Origin: Seriola aureovittata
Lineage: Eukaryota; Chordata; Actinopteri; Carangiformes; Carangidae
Direction of reading: 5' to 3'
Length of the DNA stretch: 64,000 nucleotides
Assembly (NCBI RefSeq): GCF_021018895.1
Contig: NC_079378.1
Location: forward strand, 8,533,001-8,597,000
Positions 51,279 through 64,000 of the stretch are shown one piece after another. Both the position numbers and the translations under genes were made by a program. Within the stretch, counting starts at the first letter, position 1, and each line of letters opens with the position of its first letter. The notes under the pieces were generated by a model that was not told the DNA's origin, made no database searches, and was given only the letters and a program-made list of their open reading frames with translations.

Positions 51279-51480
51279 CAGCAGAGAAGAAGAAGAAACG
51301 TTAGTGTTGGATCACAGAGTTATGAGTCGTATAACAACCTGTTAGAACCAAACGGGACCATATGAAGCACGTTTTTATGTCATTTTCCTAAAACACCAAA
51401 TGCCTGTATATTTAAGTAACTGACAACCAGTTAAACCAGTTATTCCATTTAAATTTTAAGAGATTTCTAGTTAACAGTTG

Positions 51481-51486
51481 AATAAA
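51481..51486 (+). terminator. Candidate distal poly(A) signal of aldh3a2
   Basis: AATAAA about 200 bases after the distal stop at 51,276-51,278. A second AATAAA is at 51,514-51,519. Confidence 0.45.
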
Positions 51487-51529
51487 TATACATGTATATT
51501 GGAATAATATTGAAATAAATATATTTCTA

Positions 51530-52354
51530 CATGTATCACCTCATGATGTGATTATTCAATTTTCATTGCTCATTATTATAGTATATTATATATATATATT
51601 GCTTCTACTATTATACATACATGACTAGACATATAGAAGACATAAATTTACTTCTGTGCATAAAGGCAATTTGTGAACAGTGCTGCTAAATTTTAAATTT
51701 CGAAGAAAAAGCAACATGATTTTTTCTCTTAGAAATAAAAGTTTATACGTTATTATTTGCCTCTGTACGATGTTCCTGAGCTGACCTGTCATTGTCCACA
51801 ATTTCTTCATTTCTTCCAAATGTGAGTGTCTCCTCCATTTCCGCTATCAGTGTATTTTCTTCACTACACACAACAACAGGTGTTGGACTGGTCAGCAGAA
51901 GAAGAACAGGTGTATCTAATGACGTTAACGATGCCTCAGTCCCAGAGAGCCTGAGCCGTCCTGCCAGTGGAAGTAAAGGAAGCAGTAAAACCCTGTAAAA
52001 TACTCTGTTCTGTTATATCCTGTTCATGCAGCCTCCTCTGAAACCACAACAGACTTTACACACCTGTTTTCACACACGCAGTTGTACTCCGCAGGATCTG
52101 TAATCAGAATTTGTTCTGAGAAATCGGTGCAGTACCTGTTTGATTTAGTCACTTTCCCAAAATCAGGTTTGAAGTGTCATTTATGGGATTGTGATACAGT
52201 TTTTAGTTCGATGGAGGAGGTGGAAGCTGCTTCCATGTCGGTTTCACACACAGGAAACTGACTGATAATAACACCACAGTATCTTATCTTACCACCAGGT
52301 GTCCATCTTTCCTCTTTCACACACCTGACAAATGGGGGTATTTGCTCAGAGCCA

Positions 52355-52401
<47 letters not shown>

Positions 52402-52523
52402 ACCTTATGTCATACTCTTATAACAGTTTCCCTCCCACCCTCAAATGCTGCGCAGAGTCAGTATGTGAAAGCAGCCGAAATTGAGTCTATCAGGATCTTC
52501 TCTGCTCTGTGCTGGTCCTGATC
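51530..52523. other. Spacer between aldh3a2 and the carbonic anhydrase gene
   Basis: The two genes are in tandem on the plus strand. The first half is AT-rich. A CA tract lies at 52,364-52,394, and a weak TATA-like CTTATAAC at 52,420-52,428 is about 100 bases before the next ATG. No other gene is seen. Confidence 0.5.
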
Positions 52524-52583
52524 ATGGGTTTTTCTCTCTACCTCCTGATTCTACTTTCTCTCCTCTCTGAGTCCACAGGTAGG

Positions 52584-52615
<32 letters not shown>

Positions 52616-55600
52616 ACTTACATTACTAAGACAATTAAAACTGCATTCAAAAGCTATGCTTGGCTTAGTTTACACCTTTGCACACACACACTCTGCTACT
52701 TTGAGCTTTTTTAACTTTTAAAGTGATTCTCTATTGTGTTGCGGAGGTGCATAAAATACAGTGAAGAGATTGTTGCAGCATTTCAGTCGGACAGATCACG
52801 GCTGTAATGCTTTGTGAACATGACTTCTAACACTTTAAAACCTTTGCAGCATGAGAACATTATCAAGGGCAGTGACTCTCAACCCGAGGGAGGAGAGGAG
52901 TAACAAGGTCATAAATAGGGGAGAAACGCAGAAAAATATAACACAAAGATATGCACTTTTTCTTTTTTGTGTTAGTTACTGACTAATTTTACCTGTTTGG
53001 GACTATTCAAATAAAACAAGGAGAAAAATATATGCAACAAGTGATGAGGAGCTGCAAACAATTATTTAAACATTTAATCTGCTGATTAATTTTTCAGTAA
53101 AGTGATCAGTTATTTGGTAAAATATAAAACATTATAAAACTGTGAAAAATGCCTGTGAATGCCAGAAAAAAACCATCTCTGCTCAAAGTGGCATCATGAA
53201 CGGTCTCGTTTTGTCCGAGCAACAGTCCAACACACAAAGAACATTTAATTTACTATAAAAGAAAAGCAGCAAATTGTCCCATCTGACAAGCTGAAACTGT
53301 TAATTGAAGAATTACTTAAACAATTAATCGATTGTCAAAGTAGTTTTCTGCCGATCAACTAATCAGCTAATTTACTGATCATTGCAGCTCTAATTTCAGG
53401 TGGATATTGCTTTGTTTTAAAGTTATACTAAGTGACTTTGGTCACAATTCACAATAAGAGGATAAGTGGATGCCTCACAGTGGCAGAAGTAGCAAAGAGT
53501 CAAGAAGTTAGCATCCCGACCCACTTATGACAGTTACACAGAAATACTAATAACGTTGCTAACATTAGCTTGTATAAGTCATAATGAGCTACTGGTCACA
53601 TCACACCAAGTACAGCCGTAGCAGGAAAACTCCTGAGTGTGTTTACAGTGTTTCCACTGCTTCTTATTGTTTGTAAGGGGAAGAATGTTTTTTCTTTCGA
53701 AATGCACAGCGATGCATTAAAAGCTAAAACAAAATTGGGAGCCACTTATTTTAGCAATGGATTTCTGTGGCTCATTAGAAAATAGCAAGGAAGAGGAGAA
53801 AGGAATGAAAAGAAAACAGAGTAAATCTGGTGGATTTACAGTGACGTGTCTTAGGTTTGCCTTTTCTGTACCGCTCGGTTTGGCACAGGTGTATGAGCCA
53901 GGTGGAGTAAAGCCAACCTCCACCTGTGCATTGTTCTCAGTTGGTGAGAACTGTTGGCCCCTTTCAAAGAATGGCATTGTGGGAGGCAGCGGGGTTAATC
54001 TGCGCTCCTATATTAGCTAAATGGTTCTCTATAGCGCCTTTCATTCCCACCGCGGAGTCAGCCACTGGAGTTTCATTCACATCAGCAATACAATACACAA
54101 CCACAGCACAAGACTAAATGACTTCACCAGCACCTGTTGGATGGACATGTTCAGGGCAGTAGCATAGAGGCAGTTAAGGAGCTGAATAAAGGTTTCCTGA
54201 GCCAGACATCCACTTCACACTGAATGCAATCAGTGTAATCACAACCACCTCTGCACCACAGACTTGTCTGCAAGATTAAAAATCAGTCTGTGTCTCTTTA
54301 TCTACAACTTATTGTGAGGTGTAGATATTATAATGTGAATCAATAAAAGATAATTTACTTGACCTTCTTGAAGTACATTGTAGATTAAGTGAATTTGATT
54401 TCATTTGAATTCAATGCCTCTATTTAAATAGTGCAAATCAATATGGAGTCTCTCTGTTCAACCGGATGATTCAATTTTTTTCAAGCTAGCTGTGAGAAAC
54501 AATGACAGTGATGTTGAGTATATTAATGGACAACAGACCACCCCCCATATTATTGTTCATTGTTTTGGGTTATTCTCTTGTTTGTTTGTTTGTTTGTTTG
54601 TTTGTTTATGATCGAAATGTTCATGTGCATTAGGAACTTTAATATTTTAGTAAGTTAATATATGGTTACAATGAGAAAAACTCACACAGGCATTTTGGGG
54701 CAGCTTATTGGGGTCCTGTGGGTGAGACGCGCGAGGGCACACGCGTCATTCAGAGACCCGCTGCAGTGAACAGGTGCAGCCACGTTGCGCTGATGTGCTT
54801 GTGTTTCTGTATTTCCAGGTGAGCAAAAGCAGTGCAAGGAAGTGTAAAAATAGCGACACAGATGTGACCATGACACCAGAGTGAGGAACTATGAGTAATG
54901 CAAATATGAGATTCATATCGGGAGTTTGCAAATTAAATTGGAGAAAAGTGTAAAAGTGCTTCACCTGACTAATGAAGAAATCAATACTGGAACCACCTGT
55001 AGCCCACAGTGTGTGTGTGTGTGAGAGTGTGTTAAATATTTTAAGTGTGTGTTTTGAGAATTGTCGAGGAAACGGACATTGTGTGTTTCATGCCAGTTCA
55101 AAGGTGAACGTGAATGTTTGGAGCGCGCGAGTCATTCAGTACAGACCTGCACAGACACCCGGAAGTCCCTTTGTGTCCGAGTGTGCAGTAATCACAAACA
55201 TTGATTTTAAACCGATTTCCTCCATTCTAATGACACCGGTGCCGTTTTCATCGATACAAATCTCAAACACATTCAGCCTTGATTCTGAGTGCACAATGAA
55301 GAGATAAGAGACATTTGAATATAATTACTGTGAAATCACAGGTAAAAATGACACAGTTGCTTGGTTACCTGGTGTTTGCTCAAAAGAAAGCAGAACATGC
55401 AGATGTGTGAAAAAAAATCAATATCCAACTAAGTAATGCAGCATCAGTTTAGGAGTGTTACCAAACACTTATTGATGGTCTCTTCTCAATGAAAGTGAGG
55501 TTTTTTATTTTTCCAATTGGAAAATTTGCTAAACAACATTACAAAATCTCATGACCAGGTCAAACTCAGAGGTCATGGCCTGTGATGACGTCACTCCTGT

Positions 55601-58600
55601 CATGCCAAGCCTCAATTTGTCACACAAAGTGTTTTTATCTAGGGTGTCTGACGAGGGAGACTTTGACAGCAGGTGTGATGTGGCCAGATGTGAAAGACAG
55701 GGCAGAAACAACTGGAAACAGGCTGTCTGAAATATTTACTTATCATTTCAGTTTTTTAGATTTAGTGCATTGTGTTCAGAAACTCCTCATTAAAAACCAT
55801 GTCAGACAACAATGCGTACATTTTTTGTATATTTTGCCTGTTCTCGCTGCAGCTGAGTCTATAGGCAGCAGTTTACTGAATATGTAAATGTTCAGTCACT
55901 TCTTTTTTCAAGTTCAAAGCGGTCCTTTGGGAAAACGCTTTGTCCCATTATCATCCTCAGTGTTTGTGTAACCTCCAGTTTCAGTGCATTAAGCTCAGCA
56001 CCCTCACTGTGTCCAACAGCAGGTCAGGTCACTGAGTCTGTCCCGTCACCGTAATACATCATTAATTTGTCAAGGGTGATAATCTTGCCATAATTTGTTT
56101 ATTTAACTGCTATCAGATCATTTATATTTAACTGAGCACAAAAAGACAACTGAAGGACGGGATTGGTAATGTGAGAATTAATAATTATCTTGGATTATGT
56201 GTGTGAGAGAGAGAAAGTGTTTTGCCCGCCCTGACTTCTCAAAGTTCAGCTGCCGAGCACGAACACATTAGCAGATCAGATAGTAAGACTGCTGACTGAG
56301 AAAAAAAAGCCCACTGTGGCTGATAGAGCGTGAATGTGAGGGCAATTAATACTCATTTATTAACTGCAGAAAGCCAGCTTGTTTGACCCACAGGACAACT
56401 GTCCTGAAGAAGAATATACTGTATGTCTGTGTCTGAACTGAGTGTCACACTTTCTCTGCAGCTCAGTGGTGTTACCAGAGCCAGTACTCCTGTGATGACA
56501 CATGCAGAGGTAAGACCACATACAAATCCTTCAAAAGAAACTGTCCTGTAAAAAACTCCCCCGGAGGTCGTGTGTGAAAACAGTTTGTTACGACCCATAG
56601 TTATGTTTTATTGTCACGTGACCTCTAGTGGCCGTGGTAATTATGACGGGAGCAAAGTAGGAAGACAGATGATGATGTGTTAGGAGCAGGTCAGGGTGGA
56701 TAGATGGGTCGACAATACACATCATTTTCTGTTTGAAGCCGATGTTTTCCTGTTTCTTTTATCCATGACCCGCACCACAACCTTAACCTCAGGTTGTAAT
56801 CACAACAACGAAGTTCTTATTTTAACCCAAACTACCAGCTGAGACGGTACAGTCAGCGAGGCCTAACATGTGATGGTGTTATTGATGCTGCTGTTTTTGG
56901 TTGTTCAGATCCCAGCCACTGGGCAGCTCAGTTTCCCAGCTGTGGAGGATTACGCCAGTCACCGATTAACATTGTCACCAGTAAAGTGCACGTCAACAGC
57001 GCCCTGCCACCCTTCAACTTCATTGGTCACACCGACACAATCAACATTACAGTGGAAAACAAAGGACACTCTGGTAACAAAGAGCCTGCTTTATCCAGCC
57101 TAACAGACAAACCCGCTCTCTTCTCCTACAGAATCATTTTTTTCTTAAACACCACTGGTTTGTTATTTTTCTCTAAAGGTGCTTTTCCACCAAAAGTTCA
57201 AGGAAGTTTCCCAGGGGTAAAAGATCCTCCAGCGCATTGTGATTTGTGTTTCCACAGGCGGCCAAAGCCCTGGGAAGATGCAGCAAATTAGTCTAGTGGA
57301 CAAATCCTGGACTTCGCCATTGGTCTATTGGTTGTAAAATCTCTTAGCTGCTCCATCCTGATAATTGTCGGCCGCAAACCACAATCAAACCAACGTCTTT
57401 CCGGTTGCTGGTTTTTTAAAAAGGCTGGGTGTATAATAATGCTGCAGAAAACATTAACGCACTGGTTCCTCTGGTGGAAACACAGGTCTGGTAACTGAGG
57501 TTGTTAAAAGGTTCCTGTTCTGTGTTAAGAGAGAGTCTCTCTTCCCTGCAGCTCACTTTCACCTACCACAGTCGGTCCGACTGACTGGAGGAGCTCTGCC
57601 CGGTCACTACAGAGCCGCCCAGTTTCACTTCCACTGGGGAGGGAATGGGAGACCAGGATCCGAACACACCATCGATGGAGAGAGATTCCCCATGGAGGTA
57701 CATCATTCAGGAGACTGCATATGATTTATTGCTTTGGGTCATCATCGAAGTGAGAAATTAGACTACTAGTCTTCAATATGTTTCTTTAAATCATTTATAT
57801 GGAGCTAACAGATTCACAGAAGCTTCAATTAAAACTCACTGGCAAGACAAATTATTCATATCCGCAAATATGTGTTCTGTGCTGAGCCTCGAGAGCAGAG
57901 ATATAATTAATAAGTCATGTAAAAGTATGAAAAGGTTTTGATGTAAACTATGAAAACTTCTGCTTTCATCAGACCAAATATTTTGACTACATGCCACTAT
58001 TTGCCTGCCACTGGTCTAACATTACTTCTGTCTTATTACATTTAAAAACAAATGATTATTCTGCTGTAGTAAAAAGGATTATTAATCAAAGAGAATAACG
58101 TGCTAATTCAGTTCTTAAACTGATTCACAATTGTGCCACTACTCATTATCAATTCATTTAACACTGCACTAAACTCAGATGACAGTTCATGTTTTTAACT
58201 ACAGTGCCCTGTGATACAGACTGTCCTGCAGTATAAGTGTAACCCTCTCCTCCTCGACACAGCTGCACATTGTCCACATCAAGGAGCCGTACGGTTCTCT
58301 GGCAGAGGCAGAACATGACATGGCGGGTATAGCTCTGCTGGCCTTCCTGTTTGAGGTAAAACATCTGGATGTAATCATCTCCATGACTCTGCATTCTTAA
58401 TAACAATTTTTAGAGAAATTAGTGTTTATGCTTGTGTCATAATGTTGATGGCGTCCTCACAGGAATCAACAGAGGATCATCCTCCTTTGGACACAGTAAT
58501 AGCTGCTTTGGGCCGAGTACAAAACAATGGTATGAGCTTGGTGACTTAAATGTGTGAAACATAAAAATATGACGTGAAGAACCTTTTTATATCATAAGGG

Positions 58601-59842
58601 ACCTAAGCCTGAGACTTTGAATGTGATCGTTCTTTAAGTTTTACCAAACTTTACTTCCTCACACTCCTCCCGTCTTTCTGTGTTAAGGCAGCAGCACAGT
58701 GATCCCAAACTTTCGACTCAGTGACATCATCCCATCTTCAAAGGACCTCCACAGTTACTATCGCTATGTGGGCTCCATGACAACCCCAGGATGTGAACAG
58801 GCAGTTGCCTGGACGGTGTTTCACAGGACCCTGGCCATCAGCAGCCGACAGGTGAGGAAGTATCACAAACTATACGGCGCGGCTCATCTCCATACTACAC
58901 ACTAATTCTAAACAGGTTTTGAGTATGTCGTGTGTTCACACTCAGACCAGATGCTATGCTAACAAAATAAGGCAGATCTTTTTTAATATCAGCTCAACGG
59001 TGGATGGAGGTCCAAAAATATCTTGGAAAACAAAAATAAATCATCATCTAATGAAAATATACTTCGAATAGTATGTAGAATTATATTTAGAGTAATATAT
59101 AGAATAATATGTAGAATAGTATGTAGAATAATATATAGAATAATATGTAGAATAGTATGTAGAATAATATGTAGAATAGTATGTAGAATAGTATGTAGAA
59201 TAATATGTAGAATAATATGTAGAATAGTATGTAGAATAATATGTAGAATAGTATGTAGAATAGTATGTAGTCCATACTGTACAGAACTAGTATCCAGTTT
59301 GGGACTGGAACACAGCTAAAGATTAAAAGCTCTGGGTCAGCAAACGTTTCCTCAACAAATCTGTGAACCTTAAAGTTGACTTTGGACATAGATTGTAGAC
59401 ATAATGAAGGCTTTCAAAGACCTTTAGATTATGTATTCAGTGATACAACTTGAGCATGACATTAATGTGTTTTAAAGAGATGTTTTATCCCTGTGCAAAA
59501 ATAAAACTACCATGATTAGATTTTTGGCAATTAAAGAGTCTCTTGTAATGAATTCCAATTTTTAAGAGATGGAAGTTCAACACTGGAATGTGACAAACTT
59601 TGAGTCACTGACAAACTTCCCCTCTGCTCCTCCTTTGTGTCTCTCCTCTCCAGCTGGATGCAATAGTTAAGCAGTGTCAGTTCTGGACTGGACAGCCAAT
59701 GATCGACATCTTCAGACCCACGCAGCCTCTGGACGGCAGAGTCGTGTACCGCTCCAAGGCCAGTGCATCTCTGACGAGTGTGATGCACTTGTGGTTCGGC
59801 GTTTTCTCAGCTGTGCTCGGTACAACGGGTTTGATGCACTGA
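52524..59842 (+). CDS. ca4: Carbonic anhydrase IV-like, GPI-anchored, complete
   Basis: Eight exons: 52,524-52,578; 56,462-56,509; 56,909-57,073; 57,552-57,697; 58,263-58,355; 58,463-58,529; 58,688-58,851; 59,654-59,842; 308 aa (human CA4 312). It catalyses reversible CO2 hydration at the outer cell surface. A hydrophobic signal ([17 protein letters not shown]) is followed by [13 protein letters not shown], the N-terminal cysteine pattern of CA IV. Zinc ligands His115 and His117 (QFHFHWGG) and His140 (LHIVH) are intact, as are proton shuttle His88 (NKGHS), Glu138 and Thr223 (SMTTPGC). Cys in PSCGG and TPGC match the conserved disulfide. The last about 20 residues ([20 protein letters not shown]) are hydrophobic with no cytoplasmic tail, as for a GPI signal. 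Intron 1 (3.9 kb) and intron 7 carry repeats. Fish have several ca4 paralogues; which one this is cannot be decided. The start context (ATCATGG) is good. Confidence 0.94.
52584..52610. repeat. (CA)n tract beside the carbonic anhydrase exon 1 donor
   Basis: A CA tract that begins about five bases after the donor GT at 52,579-52,580. Confidence 0.9.
53055..53393 (-). repeat. Long inverted copy of the TAGAGCTGCAACAATTA fish repeat
   Basis: On the minus strand it begins TTAGAGCTGCAATGATCAGT and ends near ATTGTTTGCAGCTCC, with AATCGATTGTTTAAGT-like text inside. It is the fullest copy in the window, about 340 bp, in intron 1 of the carbonic anhydrase gene. The two outer ends are themselves roughly inverted (GAGCTGCAAACAATT against CATTGCAGCTCTAA). 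Confidence 0.6.
56590..56830 (+). repeat. Fish repeat copy in carbonic anhydrase intron 2
   Basis: Homologous in order and orientation to the copy at 30,905-31,110 in vtn: CGACCCATAGTTATGTTTTA, CTCTAGTGGCCGTGG, GAAGCCGATGTTTTCCTG, CAACCTTAACCTC. Confidence 0.6.
59065..59280 (+). repeat. 12-bp minisatellite with 72-bp higher-order unit
   Basis: About 17 tandem units of AGAATARTATGT lie in intron 7 of the carbonic anhydrase gene. Units are of two kinds, AAT (A) and AGT (B). From 59,125 the order is A A B A B B twice over (59,125-59,196 and 59,197-59,268), with one base difference in the first unit. Because 12 is a multiple of three, both strands stay open and give artefact frames (CRII/CRIV on plus; YILF on minus). 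Confidence 0.95.
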
Positions 59843-60471
59843 CTCGACACATGAAAACACCTGATTTAAGTGGCAAAAGCTACTATATGTGCAAAGGCAA
59901 CTTTTTACCTGTGTGCTAGTAAAACAACCAACTGTTCATTATGTTTGGGTTCAGGTTAACATCCTGCAGCATGTAAGAGCTAGGAAGCTTTACCTCAACA
60001 GACTCACACCTTATTTTTTGGCATCTTTAAGGGTCAATATTTTTTATTCTTTACATTAATTTACAACTTAAATCTTTAACCTTTTCAATAAGGGAGTGAT
60101 GGATAGAAATGTAGAATTAGGAGTTCACAATAGGTTTTTTTTCCTTCTTATGGCTGCGTATAAGCTTAGGGACTTTCCTTACACATTAACTCTTATTCTG
60201 CTATTTCCTCCTAACTTGTCATGTATATTGTTCCCTGTAATGTTCGGATGATTTAACGTAGAGGAAAGATTAGACGATACGATATTTCCTAAATCAATTG
60301 TACACTTGTTTGTACAGTACATTGTATGATTTATATTCTGAATGTACATAAATACCGGTGATGCTCTGCCAGAGAAACAACCTCTTCCTCTCTTTAAGTG
60401 CTTCATGCATTGCTTTGTATATAATCAACATTCATGAGATTAAAACTGGGGAGAAATTTACTATAAAAACC

Positions 60472-60477
60472 AATAAA
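60472..60477 (+). terminator. Candidate poly(A) signal of the carbonic anhydrase gene
   Basis: AATAAA 630 bases after the stop codon. Confidence 0.4.
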
Positions 60478-61008
60478 TGGACAGTACAACCCAGTGAATC
60501 TATCTGAACCCTTTAGGATTGCAAATGAGCCTTAATTAACTTCACGCTGGGAAAGCACTGACTGAGCTTATCAGGGATAACACCAATCATTGATTTCATG
60601 TTAGCAAATCAGAAACTGATCACTGATTGTTTCTGTTTGTTGAGCCTGATTACAGAAGGTTTCTGTACAGATGTCCTAACAAAGCCTGCACATTTGCCTC
60701 AAACTTTCCTCTAAAATTGTCTATAGAAATAAATTTGCCTTGTCTTGCCTTTTTGTTTTAGTACAGTATGTGAGCCCGTCAAATTAACTAACTCTTGACT
60801 GACAATGATAGTATTATTAAATGAATTACACAACTAGAACACTGCACATTTCGACTGTTACAGCTGTAACTTTGGAGCAGACGCATAATGTTTTGAGCTT
60901 TTCTGTGGCATTAAACGGCGCCATCCTGTGTCTGTGTGGGTTTAACACAAGACAATACCTGATGGAAGTCATGATGGATCAGGCTTCAAAAACACAGTTT
61001 GACCACCG

Positions 61009-61018
61009 TTTATTTATT
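61009..61018 (-). terminator. Overlapping poly(A) signals of asl
   Basis: Two overlapping AATAAA copies on the minus strand, about 235 bases past the asl stop codon. Confidence 0.5.
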
Positions 61019-61248
61019 TCTGTCACCTACTTTACACTGGTCAGGTCTTTTGTAACAGGTGTAACTTCGTCCATGTAACATGTTGTATGTGAAAGTACAA
61101 AGAAGAGAGGAGACTGTTTTAAAGGCAACATGGTTTCCAAGCTATTAATACGTCATTTTGACCTAAGTCTGACATTTCATACTGATCTAATATCTTAATT
61201 GTGGCAGTAAACTGGATTCAAATGTTTTAAGGTGAAACTGGGTCGAGG

Positions 61249-63728
<2,480 letters not shown>

Positions 63729-64000
63729 CTGCAGATCCAGAGGAGGAGAAATGTAGTTTTTAAACCTGCAACAATTGGGTTTTTTATGGCGACTTTGGAG
63801 CAGAAGAAACAAGTTGTGAACGTAGCATTGACATATCACTGTTGAAGTCGTTATGGTTAACTTGTTACCGAGAGGTACGTATTTACACATCCAGCTGTTA
63901 CTCGGGGTTGTGTTTCTGTCCGCCTGACAAAATGTCTTCACTGTGATCTGCACCAACTCTTGAGGGCAATATCTGTCTCTTAAGCTGCCAAATGCTCCAG

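Larger units (their letters stand above)
59843..61248. other. Convergent spacer between carbonic anhydrase and asl
   Basis: It holds the two 3' UTRs. AATAAA at 60,472-60,477 (plus) could end the carbonic anhydrase message. AATAAA on the minus strand at 61,009-61,014 and 61,013-61,018 could end asl. No other gene is seen. Confidence 0.6.

Noticed and set aside
51281..51300. An aldh3a2 C-terminus ending KKKKR
   Set aside because: The frame needs a phase-1 junction, but the preceding exon ends in phase 0 at its only good donor.
59065..59280. Possible CRISPR array
   Set aside because: Units are 12 bp with no unique spacers, inside an intron of a vertebrate gene.
59023..59389. Plus-strand CRII/CRIV and minus-strand YILF repeat proteins
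   Set aside because: Artefacts of the 12-bp minisatellite, whose period is a multiple of three.

Overview
This is vertebrate nuclear DNA, almost certainly from a ray-finned (teleost-type) fish. The genes are split by GT-AG introns and have close vertebrate orthologues. Introns and spacers are short, (CA/GT)n tracts are very dense, and several interspersed repeats look like ones I know from fish genomes. There are no operons, prophages or CRISPR arrays. No species can be named from the sequence alone.

Layout. 1-9,739: upstream DNA or intron, no coding sequence recognised. 9,740-11,547 (+): the last four coding exons of unc119 (exon 1 not found). 15,678-22,941 (-): a complete 12-exon SLC13 transporter, best called slc13a2, whose exons sum to exactly 590 codons. 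28,031-33,334 (+): complete vitronectin (vtn), 8 exons, 445 aa. 34,224-34,297 (-): tRNA-Thr(AGT). 34,565-35,860 (-): complete sebox (the zebrafish 'mezzo' type paired-like homeobox), 3 exons, 312 aa. 43,072-about 51,278 (+): aldh3a2 fatty aldehyde dehydrogenase, nine clear coding exons (485 codons) and an uncertain tail exon. 52,524-59,842 (+): a GPI-anchored carbonic anhydrase IV-like gene, 8 exons, 308 aa. 61,249-63,728 (-): the C-terminal half of argininosuccinate lyase (asl), running off the right edge.

The left part (unc119, slc13a2, vtn, sebox) holds the same genes as human 17q11.2, but nothing resembling foxn1 lies between unc119 and slc13a2. The genes are not one pathway: a ciliary/photoreceptor lipid-cargo chaperone, a plasma-membrane dicarboxylate carrier, a plasma adhesion protein, a developmental transcription factor, an ER fatty-aldehyde oxidiser, an extracellular CO2 hydratase and a urea/arginine enzyme. 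The link is conserved neighbourhood, not shared function.

Points worth a second look: a GC-AG intron in unc119 where the nearest GT would create a stop; microsatellites that sit directly in splice-site tracts of four genes; a perfect inverted pair of T-box-like half-sites upstream of sebox; two alternative ends for aldh3a2; a 12-bp minisatellite with a 72-bp higher-order unit; and a set of non-autonomous transposon remains. I found no convincing new gene system. Exon borders were set by hand from splice consensus, frame continuity and family similarity; no database search was possible.
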